DNA of 64,000 nucleotides from Blautia sp. (lineage in GTDB: Bacteria > Bacillota > Clostridia > Lachnospirales > Lachnospiraceae), in assembly GCA_022770365.1 (NCBI GenBank), contig JALEHU010000005.1, forward strand, positions 18,549 through 82,548, written 5' to 3'. Below are positions 8,382 to 19,700 of the stretch, one piece after another. Within the stretch, counting starts at the first letter, position 1, and the number at the start of each line of letters is the position of its first letter. The position numbers and the translations under genes are program-made. The notes below the pieces were generated by a model that made no database searches, was not told the origin of the DNA, and was given only the letters and a program-made list of their open reading frames with translations.

Positions 8382-11300
8382 TTACTTGCTCAGCTGATTC
8401 TCCACGAGATCAACAGAGACAAGCGTTGAAACACCTTTTTCCTGCATTGTGATACCATAAAGCCTGTCAGCAGCGTTCATGGTACCGCGTCTATGTGTTA
8501 TTATAATAAACTGTGTGTTTTTCGTCAACTTCTGAAGATATGCGGCAAAACGTCCTACATTGGAATCATCAAGCGCAGCTTCTATCTCATCAAGAAGACA
8601 GAACGGAGAAGGCTTCAGATTCTGGATTGCAAAAAGAAGTGCAATGGCTGTCAGCGCCTTCTCCCCGCCGGAAAGCTGCATCATATTCTGAAGTTTTTTG
8701 CCCGGCGGCTGGGAAATGATCCTGATTCCAGCCTCAAGGATATCCTCATCTTCCGCAAGTTCCAGAGTACCCTTTCCGCCTCCGAAAAGCTCTTTGAAGG
8801 CTTTGTCAAATTCTCTCTGGATATCCCGGAATTTTTCCGTAAACTGACGTCTCATGCCCTCGTCCAGTTCCTGAATAATACCTTCCAGCGTTTCTTCTGC
8901 TTTTACCAGATCATTGTACTGTCCGGAAAGGAACGTATGACGCTCCAGGAGATTTTTGTAATCCTCAATAGCATTTACGTTTACAGTACCCAGTTTCCGT
9001 ATCTCATCTTTGATCACCGCAATCTGCTTCTTCATGGCATCACGGTCATTCAGTTCTTCCTTACGGTACTTAAGTGCGTTATTCGGAGTAATCTCATACT
9101 CCTGCCACAGATAATTAATCTGGGCTTCCATATGTTCTTCCAGTTTTTCAATCTGACTCTTCAGACGGAAACATTCTCTGTCAAGAAGGCTGATATGTCC
9201 GGACAGCTCATCTCTCTTTTCGAAAAAGGCTTTGTGGCTCGCATTTTTCTGATCTTTTTCTTTTTGCCACTGTTCCATCTGCGTGCTGTCCTGTTTCTGT
9301 TTTTCTCTGCATCCGGCAATGGCAGATTTCAGTTCTGCAATAGCCTTTTCTTTTTTCTCCATTTCCTCGCTGCCTTCCAGCAGGAGTTTCTGAATTCCTT
9401 CCTGTTCTTCATGAAGATTCCGGATTTCCGATATCAATCGGTCAAGATTCTCCTGAGCAAAGCTGGATTTCTGTTCCATTGCAGAAGCTTCCAGACGGAT
9501 CGTCTCCAGTTCTTTGCTCTTGGAAGTTTCTTCATTATGTAACTCATCCAGTTCTTTCTGTTTGCTCTCAATGAATTCTTTCAGTTCTGCCTCATCCTTC
9601 TGGGATTCTGCCAGTTCTTCCGCAATGTGACTGTTATCTGCTTTAATTTCGTCAGACTGACGTTTCAGTTCCATACGCTCCCGTTCAATCTGAGTATAAC
9701 TGTTTTTGATTTCTTTTTCTTTTTCATCAAACTGTTCCAGATTCATCCTGGCTGTATTCTGCGCCACATACTGACTGCGGAGTTTCTCCTGAAATTCGGC
9801 AATGGTATCTCTGATCACATTACGTCTGCTTCGATTATCGTCAATGGATTTCTGCATTTCATCCATATCTTTTTTCAGGGCTTTGACGCTGTTCTCCAGC
9901 TCCTCTATTTCACGGCGCCTTCCAAGAAGATTGCTGTTATTTTTAAATGCACCTCCGGTCATGGATCCACCGGGACTGAATGATTCTCCTTCTACAGTTA
10001 CCATTCGCAGACTGTGGCGGTATTTTTTTGCAATGGCAATGGCATTGTCAATATGATCCACCACCAAGACACGGCCAAGAAGATATTTCACCAGTCCAGC
10101 ATATTCCTGTGACGTACTTACCAGGTCACTTGCAACACCAATGACACCTTTTTCTTTCAGCGCATCCTTCTGCTGAAAATCCCCTCTGAAGCCCACACTG
10201 CTCAGAGGAAGAAACGTAGCACGCCCAAAACGGTTTCTCTTGAGGAATTCGATCATCTTCTTGGCGGTCTGCTCATTGTCTGTTACAATGTTCTGAATAC
10301 TTCCTCCAAGTGCCGTCTCAATGGCTATTTCATAATCCTTATTCACCTGGATAAGATCTGCCACAACACCTTTGATGCCGGGAATCCGATCCTTCTGTTC
10401 CATAACACGGCGGATACTGTTGCCGTAACCCTCATACCGCTCTGTGATATTTTTCAGGGATTCCAGCCTGGATTCTTCCCGGTGGTAAGCAGTCTGGCCG
10501 ATTTCCATCTGGGCATTCTGCTTCTTTAATTCTGCCTGAAGTTTCTGTACTTCACCATCCAGACGGACACACTCATCATTCATGGACTGAATAATGGAAC
10601 TGATTCCATTGTATTCTGCCCGGGCTTTTTCCCGTGCAGTAATCAATTCGTCTTCATCTGTTTTCAGATGAAGGATTCTCTGATTGATTTCTGCCTTACG
10701 AATGTCCATCTGCTCCATCATGGTATCAAAACGCTGCGCTTTTCCTTTGATCGTGGAACGGCTGTTGAGGATTTCGATGATCTCATTTTTCCCTTCCTCC
10801 ACGGATTGGCTGCATTCCCGGGCGTTTTCCTGGATCGTATCCAGATGTTCTTCCTCTGCTTTGAGTTTTTGACGGATTTCTTTTAATGAACCACGCAGTT
10901 CTGATTTTTGCTGTTCCAGCTCTTCCCTGGAAGTTTCTCTTTTTTTCAGATCTTCCTCAATGGCATCCAGTCTGCTGCGGTAATGCTGGTCTGTCTGATG
11001 CCCGGAGGATATCTGTTCCTGAAGGACGCCTATCTGTCCTTCGTATTGCTGGGATTTCAGTATATTCTGCTGGGATTCTTCCCGCAGCGTATCCATTCTG
11101 GAATTCAGTTCTTCCAGAGCTTCCTCCAGCTTCTCATATTCCTCTTTTGTCTTTTCAAAAGAAGCCTGAGTCTCCTCCAGCTCCTCCTGGGCTGCACGGC
11201 TCTTCCCGTCCAGTTCCTGAAGCACCTTGCCTGTGTATTCATGGTCGTTAAGAAACAGATTCACATCCAGTTCTCTTAAAACATCTCTCTTGGCAAGAAA

Positions 11301-11942
11301 AATCTTCGCTGTCTCAGATTGTTTCTCCAAAGGTCCCAGCTGTTTGGTAAGCTCACTTAAAATATCTGTCACACGTACAAGATTCTGACGTTCTTCTTCA
11401 AGTTTCTTGATCGTTGTATTTTTACGGCGTTTGAATTTTACGATTCCGGCAGCTTCATCAAACAATTCCCTGCGTTCTTCCGGCTTACCGCTTAAGATTT
11501 TGTCAATCTGTCCCTGTCCGATAATGGAATAGCCTTCCTTACCGATACCTGTATCATAAAACATTTCATTAATATCTTTCAGACGGCAGGCACTTCCATT
11601 GATCAGATATTCACTTTCACCGGAACGATACAGCCTCCTTGTGACCGTCACTTCATTATAATCGACCGGAAGCTTATGGTCACTGTTGTCAAGCGTAATG
11701 GCCACAGAAGCAAAACTTAAGGGTTTTCTGGTCTCCGTACCGGAAAAGATCACGTCCTGCATATTGCCTCCACGAAGCTGCTTGGCACTCTGCTCTCCCA
11801 GCACCCAGCGCACAGCATCGCCTACATTGCTCTTTCCGCTGCCGTTAGGTCCGACAATACCGGTAATTCCGTTATGAAATTCAAAATTGATTTTCTGGGC
11901 AAATGACTTGAACCCATGTACTTCGATGTTTTTTAAATACAT
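8382..11942 (-). CDS. smc: Chromosome partition protein SMC
   Basis: An 1186-residue SMC ATPase, full length. The Walker A motif GPNGSGKSN lies at about residue 32. Two long coiled-coil arms flank a hinge at about 515-660. The C-terminal head has the ABC signature LSGGEKALTAIALLFA and Walker B CLLDEIEAALDD. With ScpA and ScpB, not seen here, it condenses and segregates the chromosome. It lies between rnc (13 bp) and ftsY (26 bp), the usual Firmicute order, and is probably one transcript with them. Confidence 0.98.
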   Translation of the reverse strand: MYLKNIEVHGFKSFAQKINFEFHNGITGIVGPNGSGKSNVGDAVRWVLGEQSAKQLRGGNMQDVIFSGTETRKPLSFASVAITLDNSDHKLPVDYNEVTVTRRLYRSGESEYLINGSACRLKDINEMFYDTGIGKEGYSIIGQGQIDKILSGKPEERRELFDEAAGIVKFKRRKNTTIKKLEEERQNLVRVTDILSELTKQLGPLEKQSETAKIFLAKRDVLRELDVNLFLNDHEYTGKVLQELDGKSRAAQEELEETQASFEKTKEEYEKLEEALEELNSRMDTLREESQQNILKSQQYEGQIGVLQEQISSGHQTDQHYRSRLDAIEEDLKKRETSREELEQQKSELRGSLKEIRQKLKAEEEHLDTIQENARECSQSVEEGKNEIIEILNSRSTIKGKAQRFDTMMEQMDIRKAEINQRILHLKTDEDELITAREKARAEYNGISSIIQSMNDECVRLDGEVQKLQAELKKQNAQMEIGQTAYHREESRLESLKNITERYEGYGNSIRRVMEQKDRIPGIKGVVADLIQVNKDYEIAIETALGGSIQNIVTDNEQTAKKMIEFLKRNRFGRATFLPLSSVGFRGDFQQKDALKEKGVIGVASDLVSTSQEYAGLVKYLLGRVLVVDHIDNAIAIAKKYRHSLRMVTVEGESFSPGGSMTGGAFKNNSNLLGRRREIEELENSVKALKKDMDEMQKSIDDNRSRRNVIRDTIAEFQEKLRSQYVAQNTARMNLEQFDEKEKEIKNSYTQIERERMELKRQSDEIKADNSHIAEELAESQKDEAELKEFIESKQKELDELHNEETSKSKELETIRLEASAMEQKSSFAQENLDRLISEIRNLHEEQEGIQKLLLEGSEEMEKKEKAIAELKSAIAGCREKQKQDSTQMEQWQKEKDQKNASHKAFFEKRDELSGHISLLDRECFRLKSQIEKLEEHMEAQINYLWQEYEITPNNALKYRKEELNDRDAMKKQIAVIKDEIRKLGTVNVNAIEDYKNLLERHTFLSGQYNDLVKAEETLEGIIQELDEGMRRQFTEKFRDIQREFDKAFKELFGGGKGTLELAEDEDILEAGIRIISQPPGKKLQNMMQLSGGEKALTAIALLFAIQNLKPSPFCLLDEIEAALDDSNVGRFAAYLQKLTKNTQFIIITHRRGTMNAADRLYGITMQEKGVSTLVSVDLVENQLSK

Positions 11943-11955
11943 ATTCCACCTGCTG

Positions 11956-12639
11956 TCATTTCATCTTGCGGATTGCCTGATAGGCAGCTGCCTGTTCCGC
12001 AGCTTTCTTCGTATGTCCCGTGCCGACACCCATCTGGACACCGTCAATGGATGCGCTCACAGTAAAGCTCTTATTATGATCCGGTCCTTCTTCCTTTAAC
12101 AGGATATACTCCACAAAAGACTGTCTGCTGCCTTCCTGAACAATTTCCTGTAAGATGGTCTTGCTATCATAAAAGAGCTGTTTATGCTCCATATCGTTCA
12201 GTATAAAATTTAATACAAACTCCTTTGCACTAGCAAAACCACCATCAAGATAGATGGCACCAAGGAGTGCCTCTGTTGCATCCGATACAATGGAATCCCG
12301 CTGCCTTCCCCCTGTCATATCTTCACCTTTTCCGAGAAGAAGATACTCCTGCAGCCCAAACTCTCTTGCACAGAAGGCAAGACTTGGCTCACAGACAAGA
12401 CTCGCACGTTTTTTGGTCAGTTCTCCTTCCGGAAGGGAAGGAAATTTGTTATAAAGAAATTCGCTGCTCACAACCTCAAGAACTGCATCTCCGAGAAATT
12501 CCAGACGTTCATTGCAGCCAAGCTTGCCCAGTTTCTTCTCGTTTGCATAAGAACTGTGAGTCAGAGCCTGCTCTAAAAGGCTTTTGCTTTGGAACGAATA
12601 ATTAATTTTTTGTTCCAGTTCCTGCATTTTTTTATTCAA
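11956..12639 (-). CDS. rnc: Ribonuclease III
   Basis: RNase III, the double-strand-specific endonuclease that processes rRNA and some mRNAs. The catalytic signature NERLEFLGDAVLE is present and the C-terminal dsRNA-binding domain ends in GHTKKAAEQAAAYQAIRK. The reading frame is open to 12699, but no ribosome site precedes that ATG. A GGAG eight bases before the TTG at 12639 gives 227 residues, the usual length. An ATG at 12627 is another option. It is 13 bp upstream of smc. Confidence 0.93.
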   Translation of the reverse strand: MNKKMQELEQKINYSFQSKSLLEQALTHSSYANEKKLGKLGCNERLEFLGDAVLEVVSSEFLYNKFPSLPEGELTKKRASLVCEPSLAFCAREFGLQEYLLLGKGEDMTGGRQRDSIVSDATEALLGAIYLDGGFASAKEFVLNFILNDMEHKQLFYDSKTILQEIVQEGSRQSFVEYILLKEEGPDHNKSFTVSASIDGVQMGVGTGHTKKAAEQAAAYQAIRKMK

Positions 12640-12792
12640 TGTTTTCACTCCGATCCTGATATCCACAGGCATCTGCAGGTTTACCTGCAGAACACCCATA
12701 GCATAATTTTATATTTTGATGATGAAGTCAAAAAATATTTTGCCCTTCTGATACACGGATTTCCCCGCACTTTGTGCTCCCGAAATCCAATT

Positions 12793-13023
12793 TCAGCCGG
12801 TGATCCGGCGTACAGCTTCCACTGCACCTCTCACTGTCTGAATTCCGTCAACCGTATCACTGTCAATTTCAATATCATATTCTTCTTCAAGATCCATGAT
12901 AATCTGAAAAATGTCCAGTGAATCCGCACCCAGATCATCTACAAATGAAGTATCTTCCGTGATCGTGTCTGCATCAATATCCAGAATTTCCGCGATGATC
13001 GATTTCAGCTTTTCCAGTTCCAC
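12793..13023 (-). CDS. acpP: Acyl carrier protein
   Basis: A 76-residue acidic acyl carrier protein. The serine in DDLGADSLD takes the 4'-phosphopantetheine arm that carries growing fatty-acyl chains. It starts 20 bp after plsX on the same strand, an adjacency that is standard for fatty-acid and phospholipid synthesis. Length is typical. Confidence 0.96.
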   Translation of the reverse strand: MELEKLKSIIAEILDIDADTITEDTSFVDDLGADSLDIFQIIMDLEEEYDIEIDSDTVDGIQTVRGAVEAVRRITG

Positions 13024-13043
13024 TTTTAAGCCTCCCGTTCCTG

Positions 13044-14087
13044 TCAGTCTTCCTGTTCTTTTGCCGGTTCCTGATTCTTTGATTCAAGGATACGCTCAGC
13101 AATTTTTACATTGATTTCCTGTTTGGTGAACTGCTCACACTGGAAAATCGCATGCCGGATTTCCACTGCTTTTGCGCTTCCATGAGTCTTTACAACAAGA
13201 CCCTTCAGTCCAAGAAGAGGTGCTCCGCCATGTTCACTGGCGTCAAAGTCCTTCAGTGTCTCTTTCAAAGCAGGTTTTACCAGCAGCGCGCCGATCTTGC
13301 TGCGGAGATTTTTCATCATGCCGCCTTTGATTTTTTTCATCATAGCAGCGCCAACACCTTCATACAGCTTCAATATGACATTTCCCACAAATGCCTCGCA
13401 GACAATCACATCCGCATATCCCATAGGAATTTCTCTTGCTTCGATACTTCCGATGAAATTAATGTCTTTACATGCTTTCAGAAGAGGGAATGTCTCTTTT
13501 ACAAGTGCATTTCCTTTTTCTTCTTCCGCACCGTTATTGACGATGGCAACTTTTGGATTTTTGATTCCTACCACGTGTTCCATGTAGATGGATCCCATTT
13601 TGGCAAACTGTACCAGATGGGAAGGACGTGCATCTACATTTGCGCCGCAGTCGATCAGAAGAGAAACTCCTTCCAGTGTGGGAAGAAGCGGTGCCAGAGG
13701 AGGTCTTTCCACGCCTTTGCTTCTGCCCACAATCACCTGTCCGCCAACCAGTACGGCACCGGTACTTCCGGAAGAAACAAACGCATCTGCTTCTTTTTTC
13801 TTCACCATATTCAGACCGACGACTATGGAAGAATCCTTTTTCTTACGAATTGCATTTACCGGAGGTTCTGCAGTCTCGATCACTTCAGATGCATGAACGA
13901 TCTCAATCCGGTCTGTGGGATAATCCGGATATTTCGCCAGTTCTTTCTCGATGACCTCCTTCTGTCCGGTGAGGATCACATGAATTTCCTTTTTTTCTTT
14001 TACGGCTTCTACAGCGCCTTTGACCGGTTCCACCGGTGCGTTGTCACCGCCCATTGCATCTACAACAACTCTTACTATTTCTGCCAT
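13044..14087 (-). CDS. plsX: Phosphate acyltransferase PlsX
   Basis: A 347-residue enzyme that converts acyl-ACP and phosphate to acyl-phosphate, the first committed step of phospholipid synthesis in Firmicutes. The N-terminal VVVDAMGGDNAP and the segments FVSSGSTGAVLVGG and IDCGANVDARP are family hallmarks. It begins the plsX-acpP-rnc-smc-ftsY run. Its usual upstream neighbour rpmF lies 24.6 kb away in this window, beyond an accessory block. Confidence 0.96.
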   Translation of the reverse strand: MAEIVRVVVDAMGGDNAPVEPVKGAVEAVKEKKEIHVILTGQKEVIEKELAKYPDYPTDRIEIVHASEVIETAEPPVNAIRKKKDSSIVVGLNMVKKKEADAFVSSGSTGAVLVGGQVIVGRSKGVERPPLAPLLPTLEGVSLLIDCGANVDARPSHLVQFAKMGSIYMEHVVGIKNPKVAIVNNGAEEEKGNALVKETFPLLKACKDINFIGSIEAREIPMGYADVIVCEAFVGNVILKLYEGVGAAMMKKIKGGMMKNLRSKIGALLVKPALKETLKDFDASEHGGAPLLGLKGLVVKTHGSAKAVEIRHAIFQCEQFTKQEINVKIAERILESKNQEPAKEQED

Positions 14088-14159
14088 AAATATACCTCCT
14101 GATCATCATAGATCGTTCCTTTGTTTTATTACAAACAGATACGAAACAATTAAGCTTTA

Positions 14160-14696
14160 TCATACTAAACAATCCCTGTAAAAGTCAATAGATTGCCAGA
14201 AAATTTGCGGATCTACGGGAAGCTTCAGCGGTTTTCCGTCAAGGACTGCCTCTGTCAGATTATCACCCTCATAAGTAAGCTTCAGCGAAAAAAACGGGGC
14301 ATCATCCCAGAGAAGTTTAAAAAAGATCAGATCCCCGGTCCATAGTTCCAGCTCCGGAAGCTTCGACTTTTGCACCCACTCAAGAGTTCCCTCATCACAT
14401 TCCTTCAGTGTTCCGGTAAAACCATCTGCCGTATACAGGCACATATATTCTGTCCCGTATCCCTCCTGGGTGAACGTAACAATGCCCCGGAAGCGGTAAG
14501 ATGTGAGCGTCAGACCGGTCTCTTCCAACGCTTCCCGAAGCATACATTCTTCCGGACTCTCCCCTTCCTCAAAATGGCCGCCTATGCCGATCCATTTATC
14601 CTTATTTACATCATTTTTCTTGGAAATCCGGTGCATCATCAGATATGCATCCTCTTTTTCCACGTAACAGAGCGTGGTAAGCGGACTCTTTTTCAT
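14160..14696 (-). CDS. Nudix hydrolase (MutT/8-oxo-dGTPase-like)
   Basis: A 178-residue protein with a complete Nudix box: GGHFEEGESPEEC followed by REALEETGL at about residues 37-60. It starts MKKSPLTTLCYVEKEDAYLM, similar to MutT-type 8-oxo-dGTP diphosphatases of gram-positives. Substrate specificity is inferred only. It follows the ABC-F gene by 40 bp on the same strand and is the first gene of the accessory block after plsX. Confidence 0.88.
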   Translation of the reverse strand: MKKSPLTTLCYVEKEDAYLMMHRISKKNDVNKDKWIGIGGHFEEGESPEECMLREALEETGLTLTSYRFRGIVTFTQEGYGTEYMCLYTADGFTGTLKECDEGTLEWVQKSKLPELELWTGDLIFFKLLWDDAPFFSLKLTYEGDNLTEAVLDGKPLKLPVDPQIFWQSIDFYRDCLV

Positions 14697-14736
14697 GAAA
14701 TTTTTCCTTATCCTTTCTTCCCTGTGAAAAATTCAT

Positions 14737-16563
14737 TCAGTTATTCTGTGCTTCAATTTTTTCTGCCAGATCATTCAGATATACCCATCTGTCCATCTTT
14801 TCTTCAAGCTGAGCTTCTGCTTCATTTTTTTGTTTCGTTAGCTCGTTCAGTTTACCGGAATTAGTGGCATTTTTCATGATCTCATCATCCAGCAGCGCGA
14901 TTTTTTCTTCCAATACGGCAATCTCATCATCAATGGTCTCAAATTCTCTCTGTTCTTTAAAAGTAAATTTCAGTTTAACAGGACGAATCTGGTTCTGTTT
15001 CCAGTCTTTGCCGGAAGTACGCGGCTTTTCTTCTGATTTAGCTGTTCCTGATTCTGCAGAAACAGAGGACATCTCTCCCTGTTTTCTTCTTTTTGCCTCC
15101 AGATAGTCTGTATAACCGCCTTCGTACTGGGTAAGATTTCCATTTCCATCAAATTCAAAAATACGCTCTGCCAGATTATCCAGAAAATACCTGTCATGAG
15201 ATACCGCTATCACAATTCCCGCAAAAGAATCCAGATAGTCCTCAAGAATCGTCAGGGTGGGTATATCAATATCATTCGTGATCTCGTCAAGAAGCAGTAC
15301 ATTCGGTGCCGCAGCAAGTACTTTCAAAAGATACAGCCGTTTCTTTTCACCGCCGGAAAGTTTGGAAATCGGTGCATACTGCATGGCTGAATCAAAAAGG
15401 AAACGTTCCAGAAGCTTTGCTGCACTTACAAGTCCCTCTTTTGTGGGGATATATTCCGCAACGTCACGGATATAGTCAATCACTCTCTCACCGGTATCCA
15501 TCTCTTCAATTTCCTGAGAAAAATATCCGATCCTGATTGTCTCACCAATTTCAATTTCCCCGCAGTCCGGTGTAATGATCCCTGCTATCATTTTCAACAG
15601 CGTAGACTTGCCGCATCCATTGGGTCCGATAATACCAAGCCGCTGATTCTTCAAAACAATATAATCAAAATCCCGGATGCATACTTTCGGCCCAAAGCTC
15701 TTGGATATATGATGAAGTTCAATGGTCTTTTTACCCATGCGTGTCTCCACAGAATCAATTTCCACATTCTGGTCACGGACTGGCGCAGTACCGTTCTTCA
15801 ATGCTTCCAGTCGATCTAATCTTGCACGCTGTTTGGTGCTTCTTGCCCTGCAGCCTCTTTTGGCCCATTCCAGTTCCATTCTCAGTACGCTCTGACGCTT
15901 CCGCTCAGAAGCAAGTTCCATTTCTTCACGTTCAGCCTTCAGTTCCAGAAATCTGGAATAATTCGCCTCATAGGCATATAATTTACCGTGACTGATTTCC
16001 AGGATTTTATTCGTTACACGGTCGAGAAAATAACGGTCATGAGTGACCATGATCACAGAGCCGCGAAACCGGCTCAGAAAATCTTCCAGCCATGCGGCCA
16101 TCTCATTATCCAGGTGGTTCGTAGGCTCGTCCAGAATCAGAATATCTGCCGGATTGATAAGAGTTCTTGCAAGGGCAACCCGCTTTTTCTGCCCTCCGGA
16201 CAAATGCTCCACCGGTTCTTCATGATTTGTAATTCCCAGACGATTCAGTACAGTTCTTGCATCGGTTTCCGGATTCCAGCTCTCCTCCTTCTTCCCTTCT
16301 GACACATAGGAAAGGACTGTCGCTCCCTCCGGGAACTGCGGATGCTGAGGCAGGTAGGTTACTCTCAATCCATTCTGCATAATAACCTGCCCTTCATCCG
16401 GCTCCTCCAGTCCTGCAATGATACGCAAAAGGGTTGTTTTTCCAGTTCCGTTGATTCCGATGACACCAATCTTCTCTCCCCGGCTCATACCATAGGAGAC
16501 ATCATCAAAAATCACTTTATCACCATATATCTTACTGATATGTTCAATATTTAATATATTCAT
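14737..16563 (-). CDS. ABC-F family ATPase (Uup/YfmR-like)
   Basis: A 608-residue soluble protein with two ABC ATPase domains and no membrane segments. The first has Walker A GINGTGKTT (about residue 36) and signature LSGGQKKRVALA. The second has GPNGCGKST (about 315) and LSGGEKKRLYLLK. A linker rich in charged residues joins them, and a C-terminal coiled coil (about 520-608) resembles the Uup type. ABC-F proteins act on the ribosome, in translation-factor or antibiotic-protection roles. The Uup-like tail points to a housekeeping factor rather than a resistance determinant, but that is inference. Confidence 0.9.
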   Translation of the reverse strand: MNILNIEHISKIYGDKVIFDDVSYGMSRGEKIGVIGINGTGKTTLLRIIAGLEEPDEGQVIMQNGLRVTYLPQHPQFPEGATVLSYVSEGKKEESWNPETDARTVLNRLGITNHEEPVEHLSGGQKKRVALARTLINPADILILDEPTNHLDNEMAAWLEDFLSRFRGSVIMVTHDRYFLDRVTNKILEISHGKLYAYEANYSRFLELKAEREEMELASERKRQSVLRMELEWAKRGCRARSTKQRARLDRLEALKNGTAPVRDQNVEIDSVETRMGKKTIELHHISKSFGPKVCIRDFDYIVLKNQRLGIIGPNGCGKSTLLKMIAGIITPDCGEIEIGETIRIGYFSQEIEEMDTGERVIDYIRDVAEYIPTKEGLVSAAKLLERFLFDSAMQYAPISKLSGGEKKRLYLLKVLAAAPNVLLLDEITNDIDIPTLTILEDYLDSFAGIVIAVSHDRYFLDNLAERIFEFDGNGNLTQYEGGYTDYLEAKRRKQGEMSSVSAESGTAKSEEKPRTSGKDWKQNQIRPVKLKFTFKEQREFETIDDEIAVLEEKIALLDDEIMKNATNSGKLNELTKQKNEAEAQLEEKMDRWVYLNDLAEKIEAQNN

Positions 16564-16674
16564 CCGGGTTTTACCTCACTTCAATATAATCCGTCAATTC
16601 AGCTTTTTATTATAACACAAGTCAGACGACGGCTCAATCATGTAAAGAAAAAAAGGAACCTGCCCTGAGCGCTG

Positions 16675-16719
16675 TTTTATATTATAAGAAAATGCAGAAT
16701 ACTTTCTTATGATATAAAA
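16675..16719. repeat. Dispersed palindromic repeat, copy 1
   Basis: A 17-bp inverted repeat (TTTTATATTATAAGAAA and its near-complement) surrounds the 11-nt loop ATGCAGAATAC. It lies between the ABC-F gene and the adhesin gene. The same arm-loop-arm layout recurs at 32567, 38606, 55436 and 56767. Confidence 0.8.
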
Positions 16720-16721
16720 TA

Positions 16722-16760
16722 CTGGCTGTTCCTCCTGATTTGACGCAGAAAAACAGCCAG
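16722..16760 (-). terminator. Terminator-like hairpin after the adhesin gene
   Basis: CTGGCTGTT (16722-16730) pairs with AACAGCCAG (16752-16760), followed on the minus strand by TATTTTAT. It sits 33 bp past the adhesin stop and probably ends the five-gene surface operon. Confidence 0.6.
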
Positions 16761-16792
16761 ATTTTATCCGCAGTATAAGCGGAACACTATAT

Positions 16793-19700
16793 TCAGTTAA
16801 AGTTTACAGGTATGGTGTTTTTTACAACGTCGTTGTGAAGATAGCGGTCACAGCGTGCTTTCTTATTGACAAATGTTATGGAAGCATGATTGTTTACAGC
16901 AGTCAAAGTGACATTTCCATATGCAATTTCTTCCGGCAATAATCCATAAGACGGTGAAGCACCTTTTGTAACCGTTACATTCGATGTGTTCGCAAAGACA
17001 TTCTCAAGATAATAGTACAATGCAGATTTTTCATAAACACGGTACGTTCCTGCCGGAACATTACGGAATGTAATCTGAAGCACAGCATAGCCGCTGTCAT
17101 CCACAGTATATCCATCCTGAGAAAAGCAGACATAATTTTCGTATTTTCGATGATTCCCTTTCGCATCCGTTCCTTCCACTACAAAACAAAAAACAGGATT
17201 TCCATGCGCCCAGATAATCTCATTTTCCCGGATCTTCTTTATGATCACAATTTCCCCAAGAGCAGGTCTGTCAGGTTCATTGACTGCTTCAAAAATCCCT
17301 GGTTCCGTATTGTCCTCTGTTAAAACAAATTCTTTTTCCCAGGAACCAATATAACCTGATGGTGCCTTTGTCTCAGTTACTTTGAATTTCCCTTCATTTT
17401 TTGGAGTGATTTCCAGATCTTTTGAACAGTATAACTGACTGGTTTCATCGAACTGAGTTTTTGCACTTTCACCAAGGGTGTTTTCGTATTTTCCGGTATC
17501 TTTATTATATTGAAAGATGGTAAATTCCGCATCTTTCAGAACAGTTCCTGTCTCTGACGCAGTCTTTCGGATTTTGATCCGTCCTTTTACATAAACCACA
17601 GGCACATTTTCCACTGTAAATTGAAGCCGCTGATTATCCTTGCAAAGATCAATTTCCTGTTCAAACCCACCTGTGTATCCATCCGGAACTCTCGTCTCAA
17701 CAATCTTATATCGTCCCGCATTTTTTTCTGTGATATCCAGTACTTCACTATAATATTTACCATCCAACGCATGATAAGTCAGTAATTTTCCGGTGTTCTC
17801 ATAGGAAGTATTTATGCTGTTCCACTCATAGATAGTAAATTCTGCATCTTTAAGAATATTCTTCGTTACAGAATCCAGCTTGACTATTTCCACCCTTTTG
17901 GGTCCGATATCATTCTCTGCCGTAAACTCGAACAGCTCTTCCTGTCCCATCTTACTGAGTATAAACTCCTTGCTGAAAGTTCCGGTGAAGCCTTTGGGAT
18001 TCTGTGTTTCTCTTACCAGGAATTTCCCCTGGTTATCCGCTGTATACCGGATAGTTCCCGATTCATAACGTTTTACAGAAGAATTATAGGTAAGATTAAC
18101 ACCGCCGGTATAAGAATTACTGCTTTTGCTCCAGGAATAAAGCGTAAACACCGCATCCGACAAAATCAGCTGCGTATCAGTTATCACTTTTTTAATGGAA
18201 ACTCTTCCATAAGAATCCGGAATCTCACTTACGGATACTACTGTCTCAGCATTCTGAGTCACCACAGCAGAATGCCTTGAGTTATCAAGTACATATTTTT
18301 CTGCTTCCGTCCCTGCTTTGGCATCTGTCTCAATGAGATAATAACTGCCTGCAGGCACATAGAGAAATTTCAGTTCTCCATTCTGATCCGTATACCCTTC
18401 ATCCACTTTTTCGTCTTTCTTAAAAACTGTCACACCATTGGAAACAATATTTACTGCAGCTTTGAGCTGATATCCTGCTCCTTCAATTTTTTCTTCAGCA
18501 TTATTGTCTGCTGTTTTCTTAAGCAGAATACTTCCGCATGGAGAAGGACTCAACGTCATCGACAATGTCTCCCTGGCTCCTTCATAGTAATATGTTCCCA
18601 GATCCTGATAATTGCTTCCATTCATCTGCACATCACCGCTGATGCAGATATACTGTACCGGTTTTAAAAGTGCCGTGTAACTGAATTTTTTGGAAGCTGT
18701 GGTATTGTATGGTAAAGCAAACCGTATTTTTGCACCTTTATACAATGTGACACTTTTCCCTTTGCCCAGAACCCGGGGATTACTCAGACCTCTCGTCGAG
18801 TAGTCATCCGCACTCGTCCAATACCCCAGTACCCAGGTGTCTGTGGATGCCCTGGTGATCTTGATTCCGTTTTTTGCCTGACTGGCTGTCAGCGTATAAA
18901 CAGAAGAAATCTGGACACCTTTTGTCATGCCGGTCCATCCAAGAGATGCCGGGACAGTTCTGTAATAGGTAAGATTCCCTTTCATATCTTTTAAAGATAC
19001 AATATCTCCATTAGAATTCCTGCCGTTGAATTTAACATCTATTACATTGGGAATTGTAAGGGAAGTGAGTTTTGTGATCCATCTGTTCAATCCCACATGC
19101 TCGCATTCTGCAGCCGTTGCGCCTCCAACATCACCGGAATATATTTTACTCAGTGCATAATGTGTCAGTACATAACGATTGGACATTTTTGACCAGTCAC
19201 AATGGCTGCAGGTGGGGTCATAAGTATCACAGATATCTGCAGGTCCTCCATAGCCATAATACAGAATTTTCTTTATGGATGAATTCGTCAGAGCTTTGAT
19301 GGCTTCCTCTTTCAGCGTCATCGAGGGAGTCATTGGTCCATTTTTACTTGCATTCAGACAATAAACAGGAGCTTTGTGTGATACTCCTTCGTCATCCGTA
19401 TATTTGATTTCTCTGTAGGAAGTTCCCAGATATGTACTGTGATTACCGTCATTAACCCAGATTTCATCCATATTCAGATAATCACTCCGAAGCATGGTAA
19501 ACTTACTTGTCTGGGCAGCAAGGCTGACTCCTTCATCTGATGATACATTCATTACGGTAGCAGCACTCATAAGAGACACATTTTCCACAGGTGCAAGAGC
19601 AATGACTTCCCCTGCTTCAATATCTTCGATCAGGTCCTCTTCTTCCTCTGTTTCTGGCTGAAGAAGTCCGGCATTTTCTTCGGAGAAGAGTACAAAATCA